DNA of 64,000 nt from Salinimonas iocasae (lineage in GTDB: Bacteria > Pseudomonadota > Gammaproteobacteria > Enterobacterales > Alteromonadaceae). The stretch covers positions 310,001-374,000 of the forward strand of contig NZ_CP039852.1 of NCBI RefSeq assembly GCF_006228385.1. The letters are read 5' to 3'. The translations under genes were made by a program, and so were the position numbers. Shown in pieces: positions 37,811 to 47,205 of the stretch (within the stretch, counting starts at the first letter, position 1; each line of letters starts with the position of its first letter). The notes below the pieces were generated by a model. The model did no database searches. It worked only from the letters and a program-made list of their open reading frames with translations, and was not told where the DNA came from.

Positions 37811-40225
37811 ATGCACACTTACATTTATTCAGTTCGGCTTGGGGTAATGATGTTACTGATCCTGTGGTCTTTTTCAGGGTTCGCCTCGACCACACCGGCT
37901 GATGATGCAGAGCCTGATTCCCAGGCCACGCAGGATAATATCAATACCGACCAGCCGCAAAAGCCTCAAACGGTACCGTTTGCTACAGCGGCCGACAGTG
38001 AGGTATTTATTCCTAACCTCACAGGGGCGGTCAGTGTGGATGCAGCGCTTGATGAGCCGCAGTGGGAAGATGCCACCAAAGTGACATTAGACTTTGTCAC
38101 GCAGCCGTTTAACAACACCGCATCACCGGTTAAAACAACGGTTTACGTTTTTGAAGACGGCGAAACCCTGTATGTCGGGTTTATTGCCGAGGATCCCGAC
38201 CCATCCGCAATTAGCGCGTTTTACCGCGACCGCGACCAGATTTGGAGTAACGACCTGGTCGGTATAAAACTCGACACCTTCAACAATGAGCGACTGGCGT
38301 ATCAGTTTTTTATCAACCCGTTCGGGGTGCAGGCTGATGCCATCGAAAACGAGATGACAGGCTCTGAAACAGATAGCTGGAATGCAATATGGCAATCTTC
38401 CGGTCGTATCACCGAGTCCGGGTATGTGGTTGAAGCCGCGATTCCGTTGCGGGTTATGAATTTTAATGAAGCGAAAGATAAAAAGGTATGGGGCGCCGAG
38501 TTTGTACGATTCTATCCCCGTGAAGACCGTCTGCGTTTGTCTAACCTTCCTTTTGACCGCGATAACGCCTGTACGCTATGTCAGATGGGCGATGTGGCCG
38601 GTTTTGACCAGGCATCCCAGGGTAACAATCTGGCATTGGTACCTACCCTGGTGTTAGGTCAGAGCGAACAGCGCGATGTGTATACAGATTCGCCCTGGCA
38701 GGACGAGACCACCACTGAAGCAGGGCTGGACGTGAAATGGGGAATTACTCCGCAAGTATCTTTGCAGGCCACGCTGAATCCGGACTTTTCACAAGTTGAG
38801 TCTGATGTTGCTCAGGTCAGCATAAACAACACGTTTTCTCTGTATTACGATGAGCGGCGGCCTTTCTTTGTCGAAAATGCCGGTTATTTCTCTACCAATC
38901 AAACACTGGTTTACACCCGTAATATCAACGCGCCGGATTATGGCGCCAAGGTGACCGGCCAGGTAGATGCGCATACCTTTGGCGTGTTTCTGGCCGACGA
39001 TACCTCGACCCGGTTTATTGTACCGGGTAATTTAAGCTCCAGCGTGGCAACGCTGGACACAGATTCAATCAATGCGGCGCTGCGCTATCGCTATGATTAC
39101 AGCCCTGATTTTTCAGTCGGGTTTGTCTCAACCTTACGGGATGCAGACGACTATCATAACTATGTCAGTGGCGTAGATATGAAATACCGGCTGACCGGGC
39201 AGGATACACTGCAGGCGCAATGGGTGTACTCGGATACCCAATACCCGTTTACGTTGTTCCAGGATTTTTGTGGCAACGCGTGTCTTAACAGCGAGGACAG
39301 CAATGAAACCGTCCTGCGTACACGATATCCGGATAATTTTGGCGGACAATCCTGGCGTGTAAATTATTTGCACGAACAGGAGGACTGGTACTTCCGGGCT
39401 GATCATTATGCCAATGACGATGACTTTCGCGCCGATCTTGGTTTTGAAACCAAAGTAGATTTTCACCGCTCGTTACTGGGCGGTGGTTACATGTGGTGGA
39501 ATGATACCGGCTGGTGGAACCGTATTCGCATCAACGGTGACTGGGATATAACACACAATGATGCAGGAGAATTGCTGGAGCGCGAGGTAGAGGTATATGC
39601 CAGCATCCGCGGCACCATGCAGTCATTTTTTGAAATTGGCCATCTGCAACGTGACAGAGTCGGGCTGCGCTTCGACCCTTCAGTGCTGAGTGTAGAAGGC
39701 AATACTGATATGTTCGCAGAGAAATCGTACAGCATGTATGTAGAGAGCCGCCCCAGCCCCTATCTGTTTGTCAGCACATTTGTCAGGGCAGGTGACCAGG
39801 TGGACTTTGCCAATAATCGTCTGGGGGAGCAGATCTACACTGAATCTCAGGTGGACACCAATATCGGTCGCCATACCCAGATTCGGCTTCGCCATACCTA
39901 TAGCGATTTGGATGTTGAAGGCGATCCATTATTTACCGCGCGCCTGACGGATGTGCGAATGACGTATCAGTTCAATGCCCGGCAGTATCTAAGACTGATT
40001 ATGGCTTATTCTAATGTGCACAGAAACCAGAGCAACTACACATTTGATGTGGATAACCGTAGCCGCAGTCTCAGCGGGCAATTGCTTTATTCATATAAGC
40101 TAAATCCGCTAACTAAATTTTTTGTTGGCGTGGCATCTGGTGCGGTAGAGCAGGGCCAGCTTTCTTCGTTGCGCGAACGTGAGCGTTCAGTGTTTATGAA
40201 GTTTAGCTATGCATGGCTTCGCTAA
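37811..40225 (+). CDS. secreted CBM9-like domain protein with DUF5916-type outer-membrane barrel
   Basis: An 804-residue protein. I use ATG 37811 because the longer frame would start with TTG and lacks a ribosome site. The signal peptide is at about 1-25 (LLILWSFSGFAS). Residues about 70-240 match a family 9 carbohydrate-binding-module-like fold (VSVDAALDEPQWEDATKV, TLYVGFIAEDPDPSAIS). The remainder is strand-rich and ends FMKFSYAWLR, consistent with the DUF5916 barrel that usually follows this domain. The repeated segment RRPFFVENAGYFS is typical of the family. Its function is unknown; a surface hydrolase or glycan-binding role is often guessed. It sits between a TonB receptor and acnA, apparently alone. 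Confidence 0.78.
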   Translation: MHTYIYSVRLGVMMLLILWSFSGFASTTPADDAEPDSQATQDNINTDQPQKPQTVPFATAADSEVFIPNLTGAVSVDAALDEPQWEDATKVTLDFVTQPFNNTASPVKTTVYVFEDGETLYVGFIAEDPDPSAISAFYRDRDQIWSNDLVGIKLDTFNNERLAYQFFINPFGVQADAIENEMTGSETDSWNAIWQSSGRITESGYVVEAAIPLRVMNFNEAKDKKVWGAEFVRFYPREDRLRLSNLPFDRDNACTLCQMGDVAGFDQASQGNNLALVPTLVLGQSEQRDVYTDSPWQDETTTEAGLDVKWGITPQVSLQATLNPDFSQVESDVAQVSINNTFSLYYDERRPFFVENAGYFSTNQTLVYTRNINAPDYGAKVTGQVDAHTFGVFLADDTSTRFIVPGNLSSSVATLDTDSINAALRYRYDYSPDFSVGFVSTLRDADDYHNYVSGVDMKYRLTGQDTLQAQWVYSDTQYPFTLFQDFCGNACLNSEDSNETVLRTRYPDNFGGQSWRVNYLHEQEDWYFRADHYANDDDFRADLGFETKVDFHRSLLGGGYMWWNDTGWWNRIRINGDWDITHNDAGELLEREVEVYASIRGTMQSFFEIGHLQRDRVGLRFDPSVLSVEGNTDMFAEKSYSMYVESRPSPYLFVSTFVRAGDQVDFANNRLGEQIYTESQVDTNIGRHTQIRLRHTYSDLDVEGDPLFTARLTDVRMTYQFNARQYLRLIMAYSNVHRNQSNYTFDVDNRSRSLSGQLLYSYKLNPLTKFFVGVASGAVEQGQLSSLRERERSVFMKFSYAWLR

Positions 40226-40643
40226 AACAGACAACAGTCAATGACGCAGTCTGATCAGTACGCTAGCGCTCATTCCTTTTACGAACCGGCGCTGCCTGTC
40301 TGCGATTGGTGCAAGATAGCGCGGGTCTTACCGACACACCTCTATCAAACTGATATCACCGCGCAATGAGGACAAGGGGGCGTTAGGGCTATTGCAAAAC
40401 CTGCCCCCAGCCAGTCGTACGCTGTACTCATTTGCTATCACTGGCTGCGAAAATGTCAGTTAATCCTTCACTTGCCAGCGGTCTTGTACTTCCGCGCGTG
40501 CTTTTTCTGCTTCAAGTTTCCCTTAAACGATGAACTTTTTGTCGGCTTTTTTGCGTATCAAGGCACTACAATCAACCGCAAATTGTCTGTTCCGGGTATA
40601 TCGCACCCCGAATAACGGACAGCAACTATAGGATGGTGAACGC
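40226..40643. other. intergenic region upstream of acnA
   Basis: A 418-base gap without a credible gene. Visible structure: GGGGGC (40376-40381) pairs with GCCCCC (40403-40408) with AGG/CCT continuing inside, but no T-run follows, so it is a doubtful terminator for the upstream gene. A second hairpin lies next to the acnA start (40584-40621). The acnA promoter must be in here but no strong hexamer pair stood out. Confidence 0.5.
40584..40621 (+). promoter_or_regulatory. hairpin in the acnA leader
   Basis: TGTCTGTT pairs with AACGGACA (one G-T), and CGGGT pairs with ACCCCG after an internal bulge; the loop is about seven bases. It ends nine bases before the likely AGGA ribosome site of acnA, so it could affect translation or mRNA stability. 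It could also be a chance fold. Confidence 0.35.
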
Positions 40644-43364
40644 GTGAAATATCAATCATTTGCAGAGGTTAACGTCAACGATAAGTCGTACAAGTCGATT
40701 AGCTTTGACAAAATCAGCGAGCAGTATGATTTATCCCGCCTGCCTTTTTGTATCAAAATTCTGTTGGAAAACTTAATTCGCCATGAAGGCGAAGACTTCG
40801 TCGACAGTGAAGATATCGAAACAATCGCTAAGTGGGACACTCAGGATGAGAGTCAGCACGAGATTTCATTTGTCCCTGCGCGGGTTATTCTGCAGGACTT
40901 TACCGGTGTTCCGGCCATCGTTGATTTAGCAGCGATGCGAGATGCCGTGAATACACTGGGGGGCGATGCGCAGGCCATCAACCCATTGAATCCTGTTGAG
41001 CTGGTTATCGACCACTCTGTTATGGTCGATTATTTCGGCGAAGAAGATTCTTACGAAAAAAATACAGATGTGGAAATTGAACGCAACAAAGAGCGTTATC
41101 AGTTTCTGAAATGGGGCCAAAGCTCATTTGACAACTTCAAAGTTGTGCCGCCGGGTCGCGGTATTGTTCACCAGGTAAACCTGGAATATCTGGCACGCTG
41201 CGCGTTCACCAAAGAGCAGGACGGTGAAACGATGGTCTATCCCGACACGCTTGTCGGCACCGATTCTCATACGACAATGATTAACGGTCTGGGCATTCTA
41301 GGGTGGGGCGTAGGCGGCATTGAAGCCGAAGCTGCAATGCTGGGTCAGCCGGTGACTATGCTGGCTCCACGGGTAGTCGGTTTCCGCCTGACCGGTGAGC
41401 TGCCGGCCGGTGTGACTGCTACAGATATGGTTCTGACCATAACAGAGCAACTACGTAACCACGGAGTGGTGGGTAAATTCGTTGAATTCTACGGTCCGGG
41501 TCTTAAGCACCTGACCACTGCTGACCGTGCGACTATATCCAACATGGCGCCTGAGTACGGTGCGACATGCGGTATTTTCCCTATTGATAAAGTAGCACTT
41601 GAATACCTTGCGCTGACCGGTCGTGATGACCAGCAAATTCAGCTGGTAGAAGAGTACGCGAAGAGCGCTTCACTGTGGCACGATGACCACACTAAAGATG
41701 CGCAGTATCATGAGACCCTTGAGCTGGATCTTGGCGAAGTAGTGCCTTCACTGGCAGGACCAAAACGCCCACAAGACCGTATCCCGCTTGATAATGCGGC
41801 TAATGCGTTTAAAGAATGGCATAGCCAGCAAATTGATGTAGAAGTGGTAGACGAGGAAGATGCAAAATTTGTGGCTGAAGGCGGCGATATGGCCGAAGTC
41901 GATGAAGAAGAAGAGTCTTACGTTGATTTCAACGGCAGTAAGTTTAACCTGAAAGACGGGGCGATCGTCATCGCGGCGATTACCAGCTGTACCAACACCT
42001 CTAATCCATCAGTGCTCATCGGGGCAGGTTTGGTAGCGAAAAAGGCTGTTGAGTTGGGACTGGTCAGTAAACCGTGGGTCAAAACTTCACTGGCACCGGG
42101 CTCTCAGGTTGTCACGCAATATCTCGAAGATGCCGGCTTGATGGAACCACTGCGTCAGCTTGGCTTTAACCTTGTAGGCTATGGGTGTACAACCTGTATC
42201 GGTAACTCAGGTCCACTGCCTGAAGAAATTGGTAAAGCGGTGCGCGAGGCGAAGCTGACTGTAACATCGGTACTTTCAGGTAACCGTAACTTTGAAGGGC
42301 GTATTCACCCGGACGTTGCTGCAAACTACCTGGCTTCACCACCGCTGGTAGTTGCCTATGCACTGGCAGGTAATATGAAGATTGATATTACCAAAGAGCC
42401 TATTGCTAAGAGCAAAGATGGCAAGCCTGTTTATCTTAAAGATATCTGGCCAGACAATGAAGAAATTCAGTCAATGGTCAAAGAGTTTGTTTCAGGCGAA
42501 CTGTTCAAGCAAAAATATGCTGATGTATTTAAAGGTAATGATATCTGGAACGAACTCGATGTCTCGTCGACATCAGTTTACAACTGGCCAGATTCTACCT
42601 ACATCAAACATCCTCCATTCTTCCAGGATATGGGCAATGAGCCAGAGGCGCTTAGTGCAATACAGGACGCACGCTGCCTGGTAAAAGTAGGGGATTCAAT
42701 CACTACCGACCACATTTCACCGGCTGGCGCTATCGCGCCTGACAGTCCTGCAGGTAAATATTTGCAGGAGAATGGTGTTGAGCCAAAAGACTTTAACTCT
42801 TATGGCTCGCGTCGCGGTAATCATGAAGTAATGATGCGCGGCACATTTGCCAATGTCAGATTGAAGAATCAGCTGGCTCCAGGCACAACGGGTAGTGCTA
42901 CAACGCATTATCCGAGTGGCGAAGAAACGTCAATTTTCGATGCGGCAATGAAATACCGTGAGCAGAAAGTACCTGCGATTGTTATTGGCGGTAAGGAATA
43001 CGGTACCGGCTCCAGCCGGGATTGGGCTGCCAAAGGTCCGGCACTGCTGGGCGTAAAAGCTGTTATTGCTGAAAGCTATGAACGTATTCACCGTTCGAAT
43101 CTTATCGGTATGGGAATCTTGCCACTGCAGTTTAAAGACGGCGATAGTGCAAGCTCTATTGGAATCCGTGGCGATGAGACGTTCTCTATTTCTGAAGTGT
43201 CTCGTGACACCAAAGAAGTACAGGTTACAATGATGAGCGACTCTGGTGAAGCAACAGAGTTTATGGCGGATGTTCGTATCGATACTGCTAACGAGTTTAC
43301 CTATTTCGAACACGGCGGCATTCTGCACTACGTTATCCGTGAATACCTGAAAAAGGGTGCATAA
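40644..43364 (+). CDS. acnA: aconitate hydratase A
   Basis: Isomerises citrate and isocitrate in the TCA and glyoxylate cycles using a [4Fe-4S] cluster. It has 906 residues, the AcnA/IRP-type length (AcnB is shorter and permuted). Cluster ligands are C449 (ITSCTNTSN) and C515 and C518 (GYGCTTCIGNSGP). GTDSHTTMINGLGILGWGVGG near residue 210 and the swivel-domain motif GKEYGTGSSRDWAAKGP near 785 are intact. It starts with GTG after AGGATGG. It is monocistronic, with a terminator 18 bases downstream. Members of this family can bind their own mRNA when the cluster is lost, which makes the leader hairpin worth a look. Confidence 0.96.
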   Translation: MKYQSFAEVNVNDKSYKSISFDKISEQYDLSRLPFCIKILLENLIRHEGEDFVDSEDIETIAKWDTQDESQHEISFVPARVILQDFTGVPAIVDLAAMRDAVNTLGGDAQAINPLNPVELVIDHSVMVDYFGEEDSYEKNTDVEIERNKERYQFLKWGQSSFDNFKVVPPGRGIVHQVNLEYLARCAFTKEQDGETMVYPDTLVGTDSHTTMINGLGILGWGVGGIEAEAAMLGQPVTMLAPRVVGFRLTGELPAGVTATDMVLTITEQLRNHGVVGKFVEFYGPGLKHLTTADRATISNMAPEYGATCGIFPIDKVALEYLALTGRDDQQIQLVEEYAKSASLWHDDHTKDAQYHETLELDLGEVVPSLAGPKRPQDRIPLDNAANAFKEWHSQQIDVEVVDEEDAKFVAEGGDMAEVDEEEESYVDFNGSKFNLKDGAIVIAAITSCTNTSNPSVLIGAGLVAKKAVELGLVSKPWVKTSLAPGSQVVTQYLEDAGLMEPLRQLGFNLVGYGCTTCIGNSGPLPEEIGKAVREAKLTVTSVLSGNRNFEGRIHPDVAANYLASPPLVVAYALAGNMKIDITKEPIAKSKDGKPVYLKDIWPDNEEIQSMVKEFVSGELFKQKYADVFKGNDIWNELDVSSTSVYNWPDSTYIKHPPFFQDMGNEPEALSAIQDARCLVKVGDSITTDHISPAGAIAPDSPAGKYLQENGVEPKDFNSYGSRRGNHEVMMRGTFANVRLKNQLAPGTTGSATTHYPSGEETSIFDAAMKYREQKVPAIVIGGKEYGTGSSRDWAAKGPALLGVKAVIAESYERIHRSNLIGMGILPLQFKDGDSASSIGIRGDETFSISEVSRDTKEVQVTMMSDSGEATEFMADVRIDTANEFTYFEHGGILHYVIREYLKKGA

Positions 43365-43382
43365 CCTTTTATTTTTGAATTA

Positions 43383-43408
43383 AAAAAAGCTCCTTCGGGA
43401 GCTTTTTT
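43383..43408 (+). terminator. rho-independent terminator of acnA
   Basis: AAAAAAGCTCC pairs with GGAGCTTTTTT around a TTCG tetraloop directly after acnA. Confidence 0.92.
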
Positions 43409-43463
43409 ATTGTCTGTTTTACACCATCTGCCCAGCTAGTGATTGTCAATCACGCTGGCTTAT

Positions 43464-43787
43464 TTAAATATAGCGGCGGCGTTCGGCAAATACACCAATT
43501 GCCAGAAAGGCGCTGACAAAAATCAGGCCCTGCAGATAGCCGGGAAAAAATTTGATGATATGCAGAACTAGCGGCGCACCATAGAGTGTCATAGCGCCAT
43601 AGCCAAAGGCGCACAGCAGCACAAACAGACTAACTCTGAGGATAAAGTGGCAGGGACTTAGAATGTGCTTTACATAGCCATTTATCAAGTCACCAAAGAC
43701 CACCAATAGCGTGGCCACCAGCATCAGGCTCATTTCTGAAAAATAGGGTGCCAGCGCACGGGTCAGCGAAGCCAGTAATTCCACCAT
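43464..43787 (-). CDS. DUF3392-family inner-membrane protein
   Basis: A 107-residue protein with three hydrophobic helices (about 17-36, 48-72 and 82-100) and the motifs LVVFGDLINGYVK and CAFGYGAMT, which I recognise as the DUF3392 family found in Vibrio, Shewanella and Alteromonas. No function is known. It follows the TIM-barrel gene on the same strand with a 90-base gap, so it may be a separate unit. Confidence 0.72.
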   Translation of the reverse strand: MVELLASLTRALAPYFSEMSLMLVATLLVVFGDLINGYVKHILSPCHFILRVSLFVLLCAFGYGAMTLYGAPLVLHIIKFFPGYLQGLIFVSAFLAIGVFAERRRYI

Positions 43788-43877
43788 AGCGCGTACTCCA
43801 AATTCGTGCAGGTGTTATCAATCTGGCTCAGTGTAATGGCATACTCTCAGATAGTCAGCAAAAAACAGGCTCTGTTA

Positions 43878-44738
43878 TTATCTTTGTTGCAATATTTGAG
43901 TCAGTGCTTTGTAGCCTTGCTGAATAGTAGCCAGTTTATCCTGGGTCTGGTCCCGCTCTACAAACTGATGTGTGAGTCCGGCTTTATCTGCGTGACTGAA
44001 GATGGCATTGAAATCAATTGTGCCTGTTCCTACATCCGCAAACGCACCGCTGCTGTCCATATCTTTCACATGGAAAAGCTTGAACCTGCCCGGGTGTTGA
44101 TTGAACAGAGTAACCGGGTCGACCCCGGCTTTGGCAGTCCAGTATAGATCCAGCTCAAAACAAACCGCGTTATCGTCGGTATTGTTTAAAAGGATGTCGT
44201 AAGGAAGCTGGCCATCTGTTTTTTGAAACTCAAAATCGTGATTATGGTAAGCCAGTGAGATATTGGCGCGATTACACGCCTCTCCCCACGACTGCATGTC
44301 ATCAGCCAGTTTTTTATAAACATCAATGGAGTTTCCGCGCTGCTCTGGCGTTAAATAAGGAACCACCACATATTTGTGGCCAATAGCCTGCGCGGTATCA
44401 ATGACTTTATTCACACTGTCCTGAAAATCAGTAAGGGGAACATGGGCAGAGGGTGCTCTAAGGCCCTCATCGTCGAGCATTGAACGAATTTGTTCAGGTG
44501 ACTGGCCAAAGTAACCGGCAAACTCCAGTTCCCGGTAACCCACACCGGCCACGAGCTTCAATGTGCCCGGGACACTTACCTTCATCCAGTCACGTAACGT
44601 ATACAGTTGCAAACCAGCGTGATGGCGAGCTTTGTCACTGGCCAGTGCTAAAGGTGCTGGCAAGGCACTGATAGCGGCGGCTGCCGCGCTGGTTTTTAAA
44701 AATTGTCGGCGGGTGAATGGAACGGATAAGTTGCGCAT
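43878..44738 (-). CDS. Tat-exported sugar isomerase/epimerase-like TIM-barrel protein
   Basis: A 286-residue member of the sugar phosphate isomerase/epimerase (AP endonuclease family 2) superfamily. The N-terminus has a twin-arginine signal (FTRRQFLKTSAAAAAISAL), so it works in the periplasm. Metal-site segments are LAYHNHDFEF (H), CFELDLYW (D), LFHVKDMDSSG (H) and HQFVERDQ (E). Periplasmic members next to GMC oxidoreductases and DUF1080 proteins have been linked to cleavage or processing of 3-keto-glycosides. It is 18 bases downstream of the LacI regulator gene, in the same direction and with its own CAGGAG site, so the two form an operon divergent from the main cluster. Confidence 0.85.
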   Translation of the reverse strand: MRNLSVPFTRRQFLKTSAAAAAISALPAPLALASDKARHHAGLQLYTLRDWMKVSVPGTLKLVAGVGYRELEFAGYFGQSPEQIRSMLDDEGLRAPSAHVPLTDFQDSVNKVIDTAQAIGHKYVVVPYLTPEQRGNSIDVYKKLADDMQSWGEACNRANISLAYHNHDFEFQKTDGQLPYDILLNNTDDNAVCFELDLYWTAKAGVDPVTLFNQHPGRFKLFHVKDMDSSGAFADVGTGTIDFNAIFSHADKAGLTHQFVERDQTQDKLATIQQGYKALTQILQQR

Positions 44739-44756
44739 AGCTAATCTCCTGAATAA

Positions 44757-45770
44757 TTAGGCGTTAGTACCTGGTGCAGGGCCAGTACTATTTCTCACAA
44801 TAAGCTCATGGGGCATGATGACTCGCGGGGCCTTTTTAATTTTACCATTTAGTACATCTACCAACAGTGACACCGCAGTGTGACCAAACTCTTCTGCCGG
44901 TTGTGCGATAGTGGTCAGCGGCGGATCTGCATAACCGGAAAAAGCGATATCATCGAATCCGGCTACAGAGATATCCTCCGGGATCTTAAGACCTGCCTGC
45001 TTCAGCGCTTGCATCGCGCCAATGGCAGTTTCATCATTTTCGCAAAACAAAGCGGTAGGGCGATTCGGTTGTTCCAGCATTCTGCGTGCAGCATCAAACC
45101 CTGAGCGCAGGGTGAAGTCGCCGTCAAACAGTATACTTTCATCAAACGGAATATCTGCATTTGCCAGCGCGTGCTGGTATCCGCGCAATCGCTCCTGCGT
45201 TAAGGGGCTGGAATTTGGCCCTTTTATCAAACCTATCCGAGTATGCCCCAGTTCGAGTAAATGCTCTGTCATTGACTTGGCTGCATTGTGATTATCCAGA
45301 GTAACAGTAGGAAAGCTGGCAGAGTCGACGACTTCGCAGACGTTGACCATGGGAAGCAGGCCTCCCGATGACGATTGCATTGCAGAAAAGGGGTTGTGAG
45401 CGCGTAACTGAATGACCCCATCGGCCTGAGAGGTTTGCACCATTTTCACATAGTCAGCCTCAAGGTCCGGATTACCCTGGGTATTACCTAACAGCAAAGA
45501 ATACCCGCGTTCAGCGGCAGCTTCCTGCATACCGTTAATAACGCGGGCAAAGAAAAGGTTGGCAATGGTTGGAACCAGCACAACCAGGCTATGGGTCTTG
45601 CCTGAGCGAAACTTTACCGCCATCAAATTTGGTTTATAACCGGTTTGCTCAATCGCGCTGGTAACCCTTGCCCGGGTCTTGGGAGATACCCGTTCTGGCT
45701 GTTGTAGCGTTCTTGATACCGTTGCAACTGATACGCCGGCGATATCGGCCACTTCTCTGATTGTCGCCAT
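44757..45770 (-). CDS. LacI-family transcriptional regulator of the 3-keto-glycoside-like cluster
   Basis: A 337-residue LacI/GalR protein. The start at 45770 places the helix-turn-helix at the N-terminus as usual (TIREVADIAGVSVATVSRTL), preceded by AGGTAAG; a longer frame from 45833 would run through the operator sites and is rejected. The effector domain has the usual FCENDETAIGAMQALKQAG and VAGFDDIAFSG. It is divergent from the seven-gene plus-strand cluster and co-directional with the Tat TIM-barrel gene. Three TGTAAYCG-type sites lie in the shared 265-base control region, consistent with repression of both sides until a sugar or keto-sugar inducer appears. Confidence 0.9.
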   Translation of the reverse strand: MATIREVADIAGVSVATVSRTLQQPERVSPKTRARVTSAIEQTGYKPNLMAVKFRSGKTHSLVVLVPTIANLFFARVINGMQEAAAERGYSLLLGNTQGNPDLEADYVKMVQTSQADGVIQLRAHNPFSAMQSSSGGLLPMVNVCEVVDSASFPTVTLDNHNAAKSMTEHLLELGHTRIGLIKGPNSSPLTQERLRGYQHALANADIPFDESILFDGDFTLRSGFDAARRMLEQPNRPTALFCENDETAIGAMQALKQAGLKIPEDISVAGFDDIAFSGYADPPLTTIAQPAEEFGHTAVSLLVDVLNGKIKKAPRVIMPHELIVRNSTGPAPGTNA

Positions 45771-45785
45771 GAAAATTAACTTACC

Positions 45786-45822
45786 TGTAACCGTCCACTG
45801 ACAAAATGTAACCGTTAACATA
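45786..45822. promoter_or_regulatory. tandem TGTAACCG operator candidates in front of the LacI gene
   Basis: TGTAACCG occurs at 45786-45793 and again at 45807-45814, 21 bases apart, or two helical turns, on the same DNA face. The second is part of ATGTAACCGTTAACAT, a CG-centred partial palindrome (6 of 8 pairs), as expected of a LacI-family site. They overlap the leader of the regulator gene, suggesting autoregulation. Confidence 0.6.
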
Positions 45823-45968
45823 ATGGCTTGCAAGGTGTTTAAAATTTGTATTGCTTCTTAATCGATTAACTCCGCATACCAGTCTAAATTATCTATATAA
45901 AGTTAATGCTATGTTTAACTGGTAACTATTTTTTAACCAATTGCGCGGAATTCTATTTGACAGGTCCA

Positions 45969-45986
45969 AATGTAATCCGTTACATT
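45969..45986. promoter_or_regulatory. AATGTAATCCGTTACATT operator candidate for the plus-strand cluster
   Basis: Seven-base arms AATGTAA/TTACATT form an inverted repeat around TCCG. The sequence shares TGTAA-CG with the two sites near the regulator start. It is 50 bases upstream of the first gene of the oxidoreductase cluster, a fitting place for repression by the divergent LacI protein. Confidence 0.65.
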
Positions 45987-46035
45987 TTTTAAAAAGATAA
46001 CATACTGCTAACATTGTTTGTCACAGGAGAAAACA

Positions 46036-47190
46036 ATGACTCGACAGAAAAAAATTCGACTGGGCATGATTGGTGGCGGTGAAGGCGCTTTTATCGGCGC
46101 GGTGCATCGTCACGCGGCCGGCCTGGACGGACATTACGAACTGGTTTGCGGTGCATTCTCCCGTGATCAGGATAACAACACCCGCACTGCCCAAAGCCTG
46201 GATCTTCCGGCAGAGCGGGTATATGACTCGTGGGAAGAAATGCTGGAGCAAGAAGCAGCATTGCCCGAGAACGAAAGAATGCAGGTAGTGAGCATCGTCA
46301 CCCCAAATCACCTGCATGTTCCTGTTTCTATTGCCGCAGCCAAAGCTGGCTTTCATGTATTTTGCGAAAAACCGGCGGCAACATCATTTGATGAAACAAA
46401 GGCGCTTGCTGATGCAATCAGTAGTGCGCCTGTATTGTACGGTTTGGCGCATACTTATCAGGGCTACCCCATGGTATGGCAGGCGCGCCACATGGTTGAA
46501 AGCGGCATGCTGGGTAAGCTTCGCAAAGTTTATGTGGAATACCCACAAGGCTGGTTATCCGGTGAAGAGGAAAGTCACAACAAACAGGCATCCTGGCGCA
46601 CAGATCCGGCGCTTTCCGGGGCGAGTGGCTGCATGGGTGATATCGGCACACATGCCTTCAGTCTGGCAGAGTTTATTCTGGGCGACAAAATCACACAGTT
46701 ATGTGGTGAGCTTAATACCCACGTGGATGGGCGTCGGCTTGATGATGATGGTGCCGCGCTGATTAAAACAGATAATGGCGTCACCGGTGTACTTATTGCC
46801 AGTCAGGTCTGTGCCGGTGAAGAAAACCCTCTGAAAATCAAAGTTTATGGCGAAAAAGGCGGTCTTGAGTGGCGTCAGATGGAGCCAAACTCTGTCATCT
46901 ATCGCCCCGTCGATGCACCTTATCAGGTTTTCCGCGCAGGTCAGCCGAGCGTCTGCGAAGACGCACAATCACAACTGCGTGTGCCGGCAGGTCATCCGGA
47001 AGGTTACCTTGAGGCTATGGCCAATCTTTACACCGCATTTGCTGCATCGGTAAGAAGCGGTAAAAGCGGTACGGCCGATAAAGTGCCCGGCCTTGCGTCT
47101 GGCATTCGGGGGATGGCGTTTATCAAAGCAATGCTTGATAGCAGTGGCAGCGAACAAAAGTGGCATTCAATTGCCGACAATCACGACTAA
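46036..47190 (+). CDS. Gfo/Idh/MocA-family oxidoreductase (cytoplasmic)
   Basis: A 384-residue NAD(P)-dependent sugar dehydrogenase with no signal peptide. ATG 46036 has AGGAGA six bases upstream; a TTG-led longer frame is rejected. It has a Rossmann start LGMIGGGEGAFIGAVHR, the catalytic-lysine motif GFHVFCEKPAATSFDE near residue 115, and SGCMGDIGTHAFSLAEFI near 200 with the substrate-contacting D and H. First gene of a plus-strand operon of seven. In 3-keto-glycoside systems such enzymes reduce 3-keto-sugars back to the normal sugar; this role is inferred from neighbours. Confidence 0.88.
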   Translation: MTRQKKIRLGMIGGGEGAFIGAVHRHAAGLDGHYELVCGAFSRDQDNNTRTAQSLDLPAERVYDSWEEMLEQEAALPENERMQVVSIVTPNHLHVPVSIAAAKAGFHVFCEKPAATSFDETKALADAISSAPVLYGLAHTYQGYPMVWQARHMVESGMLGKLRKVYVEYPQGWLSGEEESHNKQASWRTDPALSGASGCMGDIGTHAFSLAEFILGDKITQLCGELNTHVDGRRLDDDGAALIKTDNGVTGVLIASQVCAGEENPLKIKVYGEKGGLEWRQMEPNSVIYRPVDAPYQVFRAGQPSVCEDAQSQLRVPAGHPEGYLEAMANLYTAFAASVRSGKSGTADKVPGLASGIRGMAFIKAMLDSSGSEQKWHSIADNHD

Positions 47191-47205
47191 TCAGGAGACG
47201 CGATT

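Noticed and set aside
43860-43876. Weak hairpin (ACAG/CTGT) with T-run after the Tat TIM-barrel gene
   Set aside because: A four-base stem is too short to support a terminator call.
46316-46762. Plus-strand open frame (148 codons) within the cytoplasmic Gfo/Idh/MocA gene
   Set aside because: Wholly inside a conserved coding region in a different frame; arginine/tryptophan-rich with no recognisable domain.
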